This document shows positions 1-8,250 of a stretch of DNA of 64,000 nucleotides, piece after piece (position 1 is the first letter of the stretch; each line of letters begins with the position of its first letter). Source of the stretch: Saccharomonospora iraqiensis subsp. iraqiensis (lineage in GTDB: Bacteria; Actinomycetota; Actinomycetes; Mycobacteriales; Pseudonocardiaceae); contig NZ_KE387086.1 in the NCBI RefSeq assembly GCF_000430445.1, forward strand, positions 72,475 to 136,474, written 5' to 3'. The position numbers and the translations under genes were made by a program. Under the pieces are notes generated by a model. It searched no databases and had not been told where the DNA came from. It saw only the letters and a program-made list of their open reading frames with translations.

Positions 1-1
1 G

Positions 2-439
2 GCCGGAACGCTCGCGCCGGGCGCCGACGCGGACCTCGTCGTCGTCGACCGGGACGAGGCGGAACCGGCCGCGGCGGTGCGGACCGCTCTCACCCGACCC
101 GATCACGTGCTCGCCGCGCTGCGTGCCGGATCGCCCGTCACCTGGGCCGGCCACGTGGTCGGCGAGCCCGTTCCCTCGTGGGACCCCGACGCCATCGTCG
201 TGGACGCGCACCGGGTCGGGGTATGGACCGACACGGAGGGTTTCCTGCACCAGGAGCTGACCGCCGATGGCCGGTACGACGAGACCCGCGGTGGTCGCGC
301 GCATGCCTTCCAGGGCCGTTACCGGGTGGACGGTGACCGGATCGACTACCTGGACGACCTCGGTTTCTGGGCATTCGGTCGGTTCGACGGCGAGACCCTG
401 CACCACGCCGGCTACACGATGCGCAGGAGGGACGACTGA
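2..439 (+). CDS. Amidohydrolase C-terminus fused to Atu4866 domain (5' partial)
   Basis: The frame is open from the left edge. Its first residues (GTLAPGADADLVVVDRDEA) are the C-terminal strand region typical of metal-dependent amidohydrolases, so the true start lies outside the window. After a short linker, about the last 85 residues resemble the Atu4866 family: a VGVWTD opening, LTADGRYDE, then GRYRVDGDRIDYLDD, with HHAGYTM near the end. That family has no firm function; a small beta-barrel binding role is only inference. The stop overlaps the start of the next amidohydrolase by one base (TGATG), indicating co-transcription. A GTG at 77 could begin a free-standing Atu4866 protein, but the continuous upstream coding makes a fusion more likely. 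Confidence 0.7.
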   Translation, partial: AGTLAPGADADLVVVDRDEAEPAAAVRTALTRPDHVLAALRAGSPVTWAGHVVGEPVPSWDPDAIVVDAHRVGVWTDTEGFLHQELTADGRYDETRGGRAHAFQGRYRVDGDRIDYLDDLGFWAFGRFDGETLHHAGYTMRRRDD

Positions 440-1836
440 TGGACCACACCGATCGGACTCTCGACGAGCTGCGACGTACGGCGACCGATCCCGGGCGTCT
501 CGTCCTGCTGACCGGTGCGACGGTCGTGACGATGGATCCGGCGCTCGGGACCATCGCCGGCGGAGACGTCCTGGTCAGAGGAGACCGCATTGTCGACGTC
601 GGACGGGGCCTCCCGGCAGACGGCGCCCTCGTCGTCGACGTAGGGGGCAGCATCGTCGCTCCCGGAATGGTCGACACCCATCGTCATGCGTGGCAGACAC
701 AGATGCGGCGCACGATCCCCGACGTCGATGACCTGCCGGGCTACCTGCGGTCCACCCTGATGTCCGTCGCCCCCGCCTACACGCCGGACGACGTCCACCT
801 CGGTACGCGCCTGGCCGCGCTGACCGCGCTGGACAGCGGGATCACGACGATGCTCGACTTCGCACACAACTCCCGCAGCGCCGCGCATTCGGACGCCGCG
901 ATCACCGCGCTGATCGACTCGGGGATCCGCGGGGTACACGCGTCCATGGCTCCGCACTTCGGCGAGTGGGACGGCCAGTGGCCCCGGGACCTGGAACGGC
1001 TGCGTTCGACCCATGTGCCCGACGACGACCGGCTCGTCACGCTGCGCCTGGCGGCGCTGGCCACCCCGGCCATCGCTGAGCACCTCGCCTACGGCCCGGA
1101 GCTGGCGCGGATCGCGGCCGATCTCGACATCGGGGTCAGTCTCGATGTGATGTTCGGGCAGGCGGCATCAACGGCCATCCGCAACTGGGAGAAGGAGGGC
1201 CTGCTCGGCCCGCACCTGGAGTCGATCCATTCCACGGCGCTGTCCGCCGATGCGTGGGCCGCGATACGCGAGCACGGGATGACGGTGGCGCTCGCCCCGA
1301 CCTCGGACGCGCAGATCGGGCTGGAGGACGCCGTTCCCCCGGTGGACGAGGCACTCGCGCACGGCATCCGGCCGGGCTTGTCGGTGGACGTGGAGGTCGC
1401 CCTGGCCTCGGACATGTTCACGCAGATGCGGGCGTTGCTGACCGTTCAACGGATGCGGGCGGTCAACGCCGTGCACGGCACCGACGAGACGCCGTCCAGG
1501 ATGACGACCCGCGACGTCCTCGACTTCGCCACCCTGTCCGGTGCTCGCACGCTACGGCTGGACGACCGCACCGGGTCGGTCACCCCCGGCAAACAAGCCG
1601 ATCTCATCGTCGTGGACGCCGAGGCGCTCAACACCATGCCGCTGCACGATGCGGTCGGCACCCTTGTGCTCGGCGCCGACCGCTCGAACGTCACCTCGGT
1701 CTGGGTGGCCGGCCAGGTCCGCAAGTGGGGCGGCGCGCTCGTCGACGTCGACATCGACTCCCTGCGCGATCGGGTCCACGACTCGGTCGCGGCGATCACC
1801 GCCCGCGTCGCGGCCGCCCCGGCGGACGGTCGGTGA
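439..1836 (+). CDS. Amidohydrolase (TrzN/AtzA, 8-oxoguanine deaminase-like)
   Basis: A 465-residue metal-dependent hydrolase of the amidohydrolase superfamily that probably deaminates or dechlorinates an N-heterocycle or hydrolyses a related substrate. Residues 24-75 form the N-terminal beta-sandwich, followed by the metal-binding H81-R-H83 in APGMVDTHRH. Further TIM-barrel metal-ligand candidates follow: the His-rich GVHASMAPHF stretch, IREHGMTVALAP, and the Asp in VALASDMFTQ. The C-terminal GSVTPGKQADLIVVD strand is classic for the family. The start overlaps the stop of the preceding amidohydrolase-type gene by one base, so the two form an operon. The substrate cannot be read from sequence. 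Length and motifs are normal and I see no sign of decay. Confidence 0.85.
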   Translation: MDHTDRTLDELRRTATDPGRLVLLTGATVVTMDPALGTIAGGDVLVRGDRIVDVGRGLPADGALVVDVGGSIVAPGMVDTHRHAWQTQMRRTIPDVDDLPGYLRSTLMSVAPAYTPDDVHLGTRLAALTALDSGITTMLDFAHNSRSAAHSDAAITALIDSGIRGVHASMAPHFGEWDGQWPRDLERLRSTHVPDDDRLVTLRLAALATPAIAEHLAYGPELARIAADLDIGVSLDVMFGQAASTAIRNWEKEGLLGPHLESIHSTALSADAWAAIREHGMTVALAPTSDAQIGLEDAVPPVDEALAHGIRPGLSVDVEVALASDMFTQMRALLTVQRMRAVNAVHGTDETPSRMTTRDVLDFATLSGARTLRLDDRTGSVTPGKQADLIVVDAEALNTMPLHDAVGTLVLGADRSNVTSVWVAGQVRKWGGALVDVDIDSLRDRVHDSVAAITARVAAAPADGR

Positions 1837-1885
1837 GACCGTGGCATCACACCGAATTCGTGATGCCCCGCCGAGGAAACGGCAC

Positions 1886-1926
1886 CCCGCGGCAACCAGG
1901 ACCTGGCACGGCCTGGTTGCCGCGGG
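1886..1926. repeat. Perfect 15-bp inverted repeat (hairpin)
   Basis: The arm CCCGCGGCAACCAGG at 1886-1900 is exactly complementary to CCTGGTTGCCGCGGG at 1912-1926, with an 11-base loop. It lies 50 bases after the amidohydrolase stop and ends 22 bases before the next gene's ATG. No T-run follows, so it is either a terminator without a U-tract, which is common in actinomycetes, or an operator for the regulator it precedes. Confidence 0.75.
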
Positions 1927-1948
1927 CAGGACGCCTTACCGTCGACGC

Positions 1949-2785
1949 ATGCACACCGACCTCGGCCGCTACCTCAAGGCACGGCGCGGACAGGTACGGC
2001 CCGGCGACGTCGGGCTGCCGGCGCACACTCCACGCCGCGTGCCCGGATTGCGACGGGAGGAGGTCTCGATGCTCGCCGGCGTCAGCGTGGACTACTACGC
2101 ACGCCTGGAACAGGGCAGGGAACGCAACCCCTCGCCGTCGGTCCTGGACGCGCTCTCGGGCGTGCTGTGCCTCGACGGCGACCAGCGCGACTACGTCTTC
2201 CGGTTGGCAGGCCTGACCCCGGCCCCCGTGGCGACACCCGTTCCCGTGCCGTCACAATCGTTGCGGGACCTCCTGGACGCATGGGCGCAGACACCGGCCA
2301 TGGTCATCAACCGCTGTCTGGACGTGGTCGCCTTCAACCGGTTGGCCGGTGCGCTCCACACCGACTTCGAACGCGTCGACAACCTGGTGCGCATGACGTT
2401 CCTCGACCCTGCCGGACAGCGCTTCTACGCGGACTGGAACAGCGCTGCCGAAGCGTGCGTGGCCACCCTGCGGCTGGCGCTGCCCTACGTGGCCGAGGCC
2501 GACGACGTGCGCAAGCTGGTCGCCGAGACGTCGGACGCCAGCGCATCGTTCCAGCGCCTGTGGGGCCGGCACGACGTGCGCGGCAAGACCCGTGACGACA
2601 AGGCGTTCCACCACCGGGAGGTAGGGGACCTGGTCCTCGCCTACCACGCGTTCGACGTCAAGGACGCCCCGGGCCACCAGCTCGTCGTTTACCACGCGGC
2701 CCCCGGCTCACCCAGCGCGGAGAAGCTGCAGCTGCTGGCGTCGCTGCATGCCGAGTCGGAGCCTGTCCGCGACTCGCGCACCTAG
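1949..2785 (+). CDS. XRE-family regulator, MmyB-type
   Basis: A 278-residue cytosolic transcription factor. An N-terminal helix-turn-helix (about residues 6-75: LGRYLKARR, PGLRREEVSMLAGVSVDYY, RLEQGRE) is followed by an MmyB-like ligand-binding domain (about 100-265, with FLDPAGQRFYADW and YHAAPGSP near the end). Family members respond to unidentified small ligands, perhaps fatty acids, and often control a neighbouring oxidoreductase. I chose the ATG at 1949 because the family consistently begins with LGxYLKARR; the ribosome-binding site is weak. It is convergent with a paralogue at 2825-3736. The hairpin just upstream may be its own operator. Confidence 0.88.
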   Translation: MHTDLGRYLKARRGQVRPGDVGLPAHTPRRVPGLRREEVSMLAGVSVDYYARLEQGRERNPSPSVLDALSGVLCLDGDQRDYVFRLAGLTPAPVATPVPVPSQSLRDLLDAWAQTPAMVINRCLDVVAFNRLAGALHTDFERVDNLVRMTFLDPAGQRFYADWNSAAEACVATLRLALPYVAEADDVRKLVAETSDASASFQRLWGRHDVRGKTRDDKAFHHREVGDLVLAYHAFDVKDAPGHQLVVYHAAPGSPSAEKLQLLASLHAESEPVRDSRT

Positions 2786-2824
2786 GACGTCGGTGCCGAC
2801 GAGCGTCGCGGAGGGCCGCGACAC

Positions 2825-3736
2825 TCAGAGTTCGTCCCGACGGTCCGCTCGGCCGGTGGCCGCGGAACGGAACCGGAACCGCCCGCCGCTCGGTCGGGAC
2901 TGTTCCGCGGCGAGGAGCTGCAGCGCGTGAGCCGAGGGCGACCCGGGTTCGGTGTCGTAGATCATGACGGTCTGGTCGGGGTCGTCGCTGGGGGCCAGAG
3001 CCTGGTACGTGATCGTGAGGTCGCCGACGAGTGGGTGGTGGTAGGCCTTGGTGCCGGTGCTGCGCTGGTGCACACGCTGGCGGGCCCACAGGTGCCGGAA
3101 CTCGGGACACCGGATGGACAGGTCACCGACGAGACTTCCGAGTCCGGGGTCCTCGGGATGTCTGCCGGCATCCATGCGGAGCATGGCGACGGTGTCCGCG
3201 GCCACCCGGTCCCAATCCACGTAGAGCTCACGCGCATGCGGGTCGAGAAACACGAAGCGGGCCTGGTTTCGCTCGGCCGCGGGCATGGCCTCGAAATCCG
3301 CGATCAGGAGCGCCGCGAGCCGGTTCTGCCCCAGGATGTCCAGGCGGCGCCCCAGGACGAAAGCCGGTCGGGAGACCGTGTCGAGGTCCTCGAGCAGGCT
3401 CCGGGTCGCCGGATGTAGCCGTTGCGGCTTCGCTGCCCGGCGACGGTGGGACGGAGCGGGTCGGGCGAGGGTGTGCAGATGCGCGCGCTCTGCGTCGTCG
3501 AGCCGCAGGGCGTCGGCGATGACGTCCAGGACCTGCGTCGAGGCGCTCGTGCTGCGCCCCTGTTCCAGCCGGGTGTAGTAGTCGACGCTCACCCCGGCGA
3601 GCATCGCCAGTTCCTCACGGCGAAGTCCCTCGACGCGCCGTGGTCCCTCGTCGGTGATACCTGCTTGGTCCGGGGTGATCCGTGCACGCGCGGCACGCAG
3701 GAAATCGGCCAGGCGCGGCTTGAGACGGTCGGACAT
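2825..3736 (-). CDS. XRE-family regulator, MmyB-type (second copy)
   Basis: A 303-residue paralogue of the regulator that converges on it. The HTH runs over about residues 7-75 (LADFLRAARARI, GLRREELAMLAGVSVDYYTRLEQGR), and the MmyB ligand domain follows (FLDPHARELYVDWD, then a C-terminal DTEPGSPSA). The start at 3736 is an ATG with a GGGAG about nine bases upstream and matches the family N-terminus. It is divergent from the SDR gene at 3902; in many actinomycetes this MmyB/SDR pair is a regulator and its target, so control of the SDR through the 165-bp intergenic region is likely but unproven. Confidence 0.9.
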   Translation of the reverse strand: MSDRLKPRLADFLRAARARITPDQAGITDEGPRRVEGLRREELAMLAGVSVDYYTRLEQGRSTSASTQVLDVIADALRLDDAERAHLHTLARPAPSHRRRAAKPQRLHPATRSLLEDLDTVSRPAFVLGRRLDILGQNRLAALLIADFEAMPAAERNQARFVFLDPHARELYVDWDRVAADTVAMLRMDAGRHPEDPGLGSLVGDLSIRCPEFRHLWARQRVHQRSTGTKAYHHPLVGDLTITYQALAPSDDPDQTVMIYDTEPGSPSAHALQLLAAEQSRPSGGRFRFRSAATGRADRRDEL

Positions 3737-3901
3737 GTCCGTGATTCTCCCGGCTCGACGGGGCATCCGCGAGGGCGCTGGGGTGCCCAAACCGTCCCAG
3801 GAATCCCGGGGCCTTCCCGGCCGTCGCGGGCCGCCACACGATGGGTCCAGTCGCACGAAGCGGCATGTCGACGACGAACACTTCCCGGAAGGAACCCTGA
3901 C

Positions 3902-4741
3902 ATGTCTGTATGGATGATCACCGGCGCCGGCCGCGGCCTCGGCCTGGAGACCGCGCGCGCCGCCCTGGTCGGAGGTGAACGGGTCGCCGTGGCCGCGCGT
4001 CGCCCGGAGAGGTTGCCGGAGGATGTGCGTACTCACCCGAACGCCTTGCCGGTGGGGCTGGATGTGACCGACCAGGCGCAGATCGCCTCAGCTGTCACCC
4101 AGGTGGTCGATCGGTTCGGCACCATCGAGGTACTCGTCAACAACGCCGGTCGGGGTCTGCTCGGCGCCCTGGAGGAGATCACCGACGCGGAGACACGCTC
4201 GCTGTTCGACGTCAACGTCTTCGGCCTGGTCAACACCACCCGCGCCGTGCTGCCGATCATGCGGGCGGCAGGCACCGGCAAGCTCGTCCACATCGGCTCC
4301 CGCTCCGGGTTCGAGGGCGAACCCGGCGTGAGCATGTACTCCGCCTCCAAGTTCGCCGTCGCGGGCGTCAGTGAGGCCCTTGCCGCCGAACTGGAGCCCT
4401 TCGGCATCCAGAGCATGGTCGTCGAGCCCGGCGTGTTCCGCACCGACTTCCTCGACGCCTCCTCGGTGCAGCTGCCCGACGATCGCATCGCCGCCTACGA
4501 CGACACCCCGGCACACCTCACCCTCGACTGGGTGGAGAAGGCCAACCACACCCAACTCGGCGACCCGGTCAAGGGAGCCGCGTTCATCTACCAGGTCGCC
4601 TCCGGCGAGAAGCTCCCCCTGCACCTGCCCGTGGGCCGGGACGCCCTCGACCGCCGTGCCGTGATGACCGAGCGTATCGAACGCGAGACCACTCCCCTCC
4701 GCGAAGCCTCCGCCGCCACCGCGCACGCCGAGGGCGGGTAG
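3902..4741 (+). CDS. Short-chain dehydrogenase/reductase
   Basis: A 279-residue classical SDR, a cytosolic NAD(P)-dependent oxidoreductase. The cofactor motif TGAGRGLG is at residues 7-14, NNAG at 80-83, and the catalytic S/YxxxK is seen as HIGSRSG around 130-136 and YSASK at 146-150. The C-terminal stretch, which would shape the substrate pocket, is not diagnostic. The ATG at 3902 is preceded by GGAAGGA about nine bases upstream. The gene is divergently paired with the MmyB-type regulator at 2825-3736, its probable controller. The substrate is unknown. Confidence 0.9.
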   Translation: MSVWMITGAGRGLGLETARAALVGGERVAVAARRPERLPEDVRTHPNALPVGLDVTDQAQIASAVTQVVDRFGTIEVLVNNAGRGLLGALEEITDAETRSLFDVNVFGLVNTTRAVLPIMRAAGTGKLVHIGSRSGFEGEPGVSMYSASKFAVAGVSEALAAELEPFGIQSMVVEPGVFRTDFLDASSVQLPDDRIAAYDDTPAHLTLDWVEKANHTQLGDPVKGAAFIYQVASGEKLPLHLPVGRDALDRRAVMTERIERETTPLREASAATAHAEGG

Positions 4742-4951
4742 ACCCGCGCCGAGAACCTTCCGGCCGTGCCGGCTCCACCTCCTCGCCGGCCCGGCCGCTG
4801 GGTCAACGGCCGGACGATCGTCACCAACGGCGGCCTGGCCTGACCGGCCGGGGGAAGAGCGGCCCTCAACCCAGGAACCCGGCCGGCCGGACTACCGCGG
4901 TGCCGCCCCGTACCGGCGGGCGCACCCGGTAGCCGGTCGGCGTGGCCGGCG

Positions 4952-5584
4952 TCAGCTCTGCGGGTACGCCGCCCAGCGCAGGTAGGGCTTGGCCTCCTCG
5001 ACCTGCTCGAACCGCTGCCGGGCCTCGTCGGTCGCCATCGCGGGGGACACGATCACCTGGTCGCCGGGGGTCCAGTCCGCCGGAGTGGACACCGGGTGCG
5101 CGTCGGTCAGCTGCAACGCGTCGATCACCCGCAGGATCTCGTCGAAGTTGCGGCCGACGGACTTCGGGTAGGTCAGCGTGAGCCGCACCTTGTTCTGCGG
5201 GTCGATGATGAACACCGAGCGCACGGTCGAGGTGTCCCCCTCGCCCGCGTGGATCATGTCGTAGAGCGCGGAGACCCGGCGGTCCGGGTCGGCGATGATG
5301 GGGAAGTTCAGGTCGGTGCCACCGACGTCGCGAATGTCCGGTGCCCAACCCCGATGGTCCTCCACCGGGTCCACCGACACCGCGATCGTCTTGACGTCGC
5401 GCTTCTCGAACTCGCTGTTGATCGTCGCCGTGCGGCCCAGCTCGGTGGTGCACACCGGGGTGTAGTCGGCGGGGTGGCTGAACAGCACCGCCCACTTGCC
5501 GGCCTTCCACTGGTGGAAGTCGATCGAACCCTCGGTGGTCTCGGCGGTGAAGTCGGGGGCTTCGTCGCCCAGGTGAATGCTCAA
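4952..5584 (-). CDS. 1-Cys peroxiredoxin (Prx6/AhpC-TSA family)
   Basis: A 210-residue thiol peroxidase that reduces hydroperoxides. The peroxidatic cysteine is C45 in HPADYTPVCTTELG, and the family's C-terminal extension is present (SPAMATDEARQRF, KPYLRWAAYPQS). No resolving cysteine is visible, which fits the 1-Cys Prx6 type. The start is TTG at 5584; AAAGGAG sits at ideal distance upstream and the next residues (SIHLGDEAPDF) are the normal family start, so the rare TTG is credible. It stands alone, divergent from the DUF2157 gene. Confidence 0.93.
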   Translation of the reverse strand: MSIHLGDEAPDFTAETTEGSIDFHQWKAGKWAVLFSHPADYTPVCTTELGRTATINSEFEKRDVKTIAVSVDPVEDHRGWAPDIRDVGGTDLNFPIIADPDRRVSALYDMIHAGEGDTSTVRSVFIIDPQNKVRLTLTYPKSVGRNFDEILRVIDALQLTDAHPVSTPADWTPGDQVIVSPAMATDEARQRFEQVEEAKPYLRWAAYPQS

Positions 5585-5841
5585 GAGTGTTCTCCTTTCA
5601 GTTCCGGTACGGGGTACTCGCCCCCAAAGTAGATCAGACGGCCCGGGTCAGGGCGCGGAACGTCCGGCCGTGAACATGGCCCTCCACGACCGGAACACGC
5701 GTTTCGATTTTCTCCGAACCACTCCGGCTGCGAGACGGGATACCCGGCGACCGCGGGGGCATGCCACCACGGTTCCCGGTACGCTCGGTTCGCACGCGGA
5801 CCGGACCGAACCGTTTACGTCGTCGGCCGAAGGAGGACCTC

Positions 5842-5889
5842 GTGTTCCCGACGCCCGCGCGGCCCTGCGCGGCCGGAGCCGTCCGATGA
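5842..5889 (+). CDS. Possible 15-codon upstream leader ORF
   Basis: A GTG at 5842 sits close behind the best ribosome-binding site in the region (AAGGAGGAC). It opens a 15-codon frame (VFPTPARPCAAGAVR) whose TGA at 5887-5889 overlaps the tandem ATGATG that starts the membrane-protein gene. The large gene has no other good ribosome-binding site, so the leader may couple or regulate its translation. This could be chance in GC-rich DNA. Confidence 0.35.
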   Translation: MFPTPARPCAAGAVR

Positions 5890-6953
5890 TGCGACGTGTG
5901 CCGCCCCGGCGCCATGGGGACAACCTGACCGACCGGCTGGACCGCTGGGTCGCGCACGGGTTGCTCACCCGCGAGCAGGCGGACCGCATCCTCGCAGCGG
6001 AGAGAGAGTCCACCGAGACCGCCGAGGAGACGGGCCGGACACCGTCACCGGTCGCCGAGGCACTGGGCTATGTCGGCGGCGTGCTCGTCCTCGTCGCCAC
6101 CGGGCTCGTCGCCGGCCGCTACTGGTCCGAACTGGGTGTCGCGGGCAGGCTCTCGGTCGCCTTCGGCGCGGCCGCCCTGCTCCTCGCGGCGGGAGCGAGC
6201 CTCCGGCCGCGCCTGGGTGAGACCGGGCGGCGGCTACGCGCCGTGTGCTGGCTGCTGTCGGCGGCGGCGGTCGCGCTCGGCACCGCCCTGCTCGGCGAGG
6301 ACGTGCTTGATTTGCCCGGCGAGGTGACGCCGGTGCTGGCCGCCGCGGTCACGGCGTGTTACGCGGCGGCCCTGTGGCCACTCAGCCGGGAGATTCCCCA
6401 GCAGGCGGCTGTCGTCGTCGCGCTCGCGGTGACGGCGGGGACGGCGACGGCGCTGCTGCCCGGGTCGACCACCGCGGTCACGGGCCTGGCGGTCTGGGGC
6501 GTCGGCACGGCGTGGGTGCTGCTCGGCTGGGGTGGGCTGGTCACGCCCCGCTCCCCCACGTGGGTGCTCGGGGGCGGCGTCGTGATCGTGGGCTCGCTGC
6601 TGATGCTCGACCCCGCATGGGGAACCGGCGTCGCCCTCGGCACGGCGGCGGCGCTCGTCGCCGCCGGAGTGTGGCAACGCGACCTGCTGCTGCTCGCCAT
6701 CGCGGCGGTCGCGACGTTGGTGGCCGTGCCCGCGACCCTGGACCGGTTCTTCCCGGACACGCTGACCGCGCCGCTCGCGCTGCTCGCGACCGGTGCCCTG
6801 CTCATCGTGGGCGCCCTGTACACAGCACGCCGCGGGCGTCCGGCGCCGACCCGGTATTCGCGGCGCCCTGCCGACCCGCGACTGGCCGCGGGCCTGGCGG
6901 CGGGAGTCGTGACTGCCGTGGCCACCGCCGTCGTCCTGCTCGGCGTGAGCTGA
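5886..6953 (+). CDS. DUF2157-like multi-pass membrane protein
   Basis: A 355-residue integral membrane protein. A short cytosolic N-terminus (DRLDRWVAHGLLTREQADRIL, the DUF2157-type helical opening) is followed by about ten hydrophobic segments from residue ~55 to the C-terminus. The function of DUF2157 proteins is unknown. The strong Shine-Dalgarno upstream serves an out-of-frame GTG at 5842; I place the start at the ATGATG at 5886, which overlaps the stop of that leader frame. An in-frame opening further upstream would add Arg-rich residues with no family likeness. No partner gene is evident. Confidence 0.72.
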   Translation: MMRRVPPRRHGDNLTDRLDRWVAHGLLTREQADRILAAERESTETAEETGRTPSPVAEALGYVGGVLVLVATGLVAGRYWSELGVAGRLSVAFGAAALLLAAGASLRPRLGETGRRLRAVCWLLSAAAVALGTALLGEDVLDLPGEVTPVLAAAVTACYAAALWPLSREIPQQAAVVVALAVTAGTATALLPGSTTAVTGLAVWGVGTAWVLLGWGGLVTPRSPTWVLGGGVVIVGSLLMLDPAWGTGVALGTAAALVAAGVWQRDLLLLAIAAVATLVAVPATLDRFFPDTLTAPLALLATGALLIVGALYTARRGRPAPTRYSRRPADPRLAAGLAAGVVTAVATAVVLLGVS

Positions 6954-7085
6954 CACCGTCGCCCGCGTCGCGGCGCCCATGTCCCGAATTCCTCGCGTCC
7001 TGCGGTGCAATCATCCATTTGTGCGGATAACGGGCGCAGGGCGATTCGTCGCGGAGGGCAGACCGGGTGTCCGTGTCGGTACTGT

Positions 7086-7586
7086 TCAGGCGCGGATCCC
7101 GGCCCCGTAAGCATCGGTCTGCTTGTGCACCACCTCGGCGGCGACCGGAGCCGGCCACACCGACAGCAGATACGTCTCGACCACCTCCTCGGGTGCCAGG
7201 TCGACGGCGTTGTCACGCCCCCTGGCATGGACGCGAAGACGGTACGGGCCCGGGCCGTGGAACGACAGGGTGAGCAGGTCCGGTGGCGGGTCGGTCATCA
7301 GCGGTGTGGCGATCATCCGCCCGTGCGGCGCTTCGAAGGACACCTCGACGACGTCGTCCCACTCCGTGACATCAACGGGAGGTTCGGTGTGGTGTAGCTG
7401 CTCGATGACGTTGACGACGCCGGTGTGGATGCCGGTGAGCACCACCACCGCTCCGGGCGCCGTGCCCACCAGCCCATTCCTCCGACCTACGGTGTCCGTC
7501 GGAAACTTGACTGGATCATCCAGAAGGAAGAACTGGTGGTGCGACACATCCAGTTCGCCCGTCGCGGTTCTCGGCGGCTCACTCAT
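7086..7586 (-). CDS. Conserved hypothetical protein
   Basis: A 166-residue soluble protein that I do not recognise. It has beta-rich composition (VVEVSFEAPHGR, LLTLSFHGPGPYRLRVHARGRD) and ends with a Tyr/Trp-containing segment (ETYLLSVWPAP). No signal peptide or membrane segment is visible. Its ATG at 7586 overlaps the TGA of the upstream RibD_C-like gene by four bases (ATGA), so the two are translationally coupled. A role accessory to that reductase is possible but unsupported by any motif. Confidence 0.7.
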   Translation of the reverse strand: MSEPPRTATGELDVSHHQFFLLDDPVKFPTDTVGRRNGLVGTAPGAVVVLTGIHTGVVNVIEQLHHTEPPVDVTEWDDVVEVSFEAPHGRMIATPLMTDPPPDLLTLSFHGPGPYRLRVHARGRDNAVDLAPEEVVETYLLSVWPAPVAAEVVHKQTDAYGAGIRA

Positions 7587-8149
7587 CCGCGTTCCGCTTC
7601 GTAGCGCAGGAGAACCGAGCCCGACTCGAAGGTGCGGTTCTCCACCAGCTTCATCTTCAGCCATTCGTCCAGAGACGGGAAGAACCGTATGCCGCCACCG
7701 ATCGCGACCGGGGTGACCAGTACGTGGAATTCGTCCACGAGACCGGCCCTGACCAGGGGGGCGGCGAGCGTGGCTCCGCCCACCTCTATCAGGCCGTCGG
7801 TCTCGGCTTTCAGCCTTGTCGCCACCTCGACCACGTCACCCCGCTCCAACGTGGAGTTCCAGTCGACCGACTCCAGGGTCCGCGAGAAGACGACCTTCGG
7901 CGTCGCGAGCCACAGCCGGGCATACTCGGCCTCCACCGGGGGCACGCCGGGTGCCTGTCCTGCGGTCGGCCAGTGAGCCGCCATCAGCTCATACAGTTTC
8001 CGCCCGTACAGCGACAGCGCGACGTCCCTGGTCCGGTCGTTCCAGTACTGATGCAATTCGTCGTCCGGCACGCTCCAACCGAGGTCGCCGTTCGCGTCGG
8101 CGATGTAGCCGTCCACCGAGACGTTCATGCCATAGGTCAGCGTTCCCAT
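7583..8149 (-). CDS. RibD C-terminal/dihydrofolate reductase-like protein
   Basis: A 188-residue protein of the RibD_C/DHFR fold. It starts with TYGMNVSVDGYIADANGDLGW, the usual substrate-side signature, and shows the NADPH-binding GGATLAAPLVRAGLVDEFHV, with VTPVAIGGGIRFF after it. Members are stand-alone reductases of unknown substrate, not proven folate enzymes. The ATG at 8149 matches the family N-terminus. The stop overlaps the start of the next gene on the same strand. Confidence 0.88.
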   Translation of the reverse strand: MGTLTYGMNVSVDGYIADANGDLGWSVPDDELHQYWNDRTRDVALSLYGRKLYELMAAHWPTAGQAPGVPPVEAEYARLWLATPKVVFSRTLESVDWNSTLERGDVVEVATRLKAETDGLIEVGGATLAAPLVRAGLVDEFHVLVTPVAIGGGIRFFPSLDEWLKMKLVENRTFESGSVLLRYEAERG

Positions 8150-8250
8150 TCCGGTGAAGCTACCGGAGCGAGGGAGTCATCGCGCGGCAACACGGTATTG
8201 TGGCACTGAGATCAACATGTTTGCAGTACATCCGGACGTGTGGACACTTT

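Noticed and set aside
5842..5842. GTG with the best ribosome-binding site as start of the DUF2157 gene
   Set aside because: It is out of frame with the membrane protein; it can only start the 15-codon leader.
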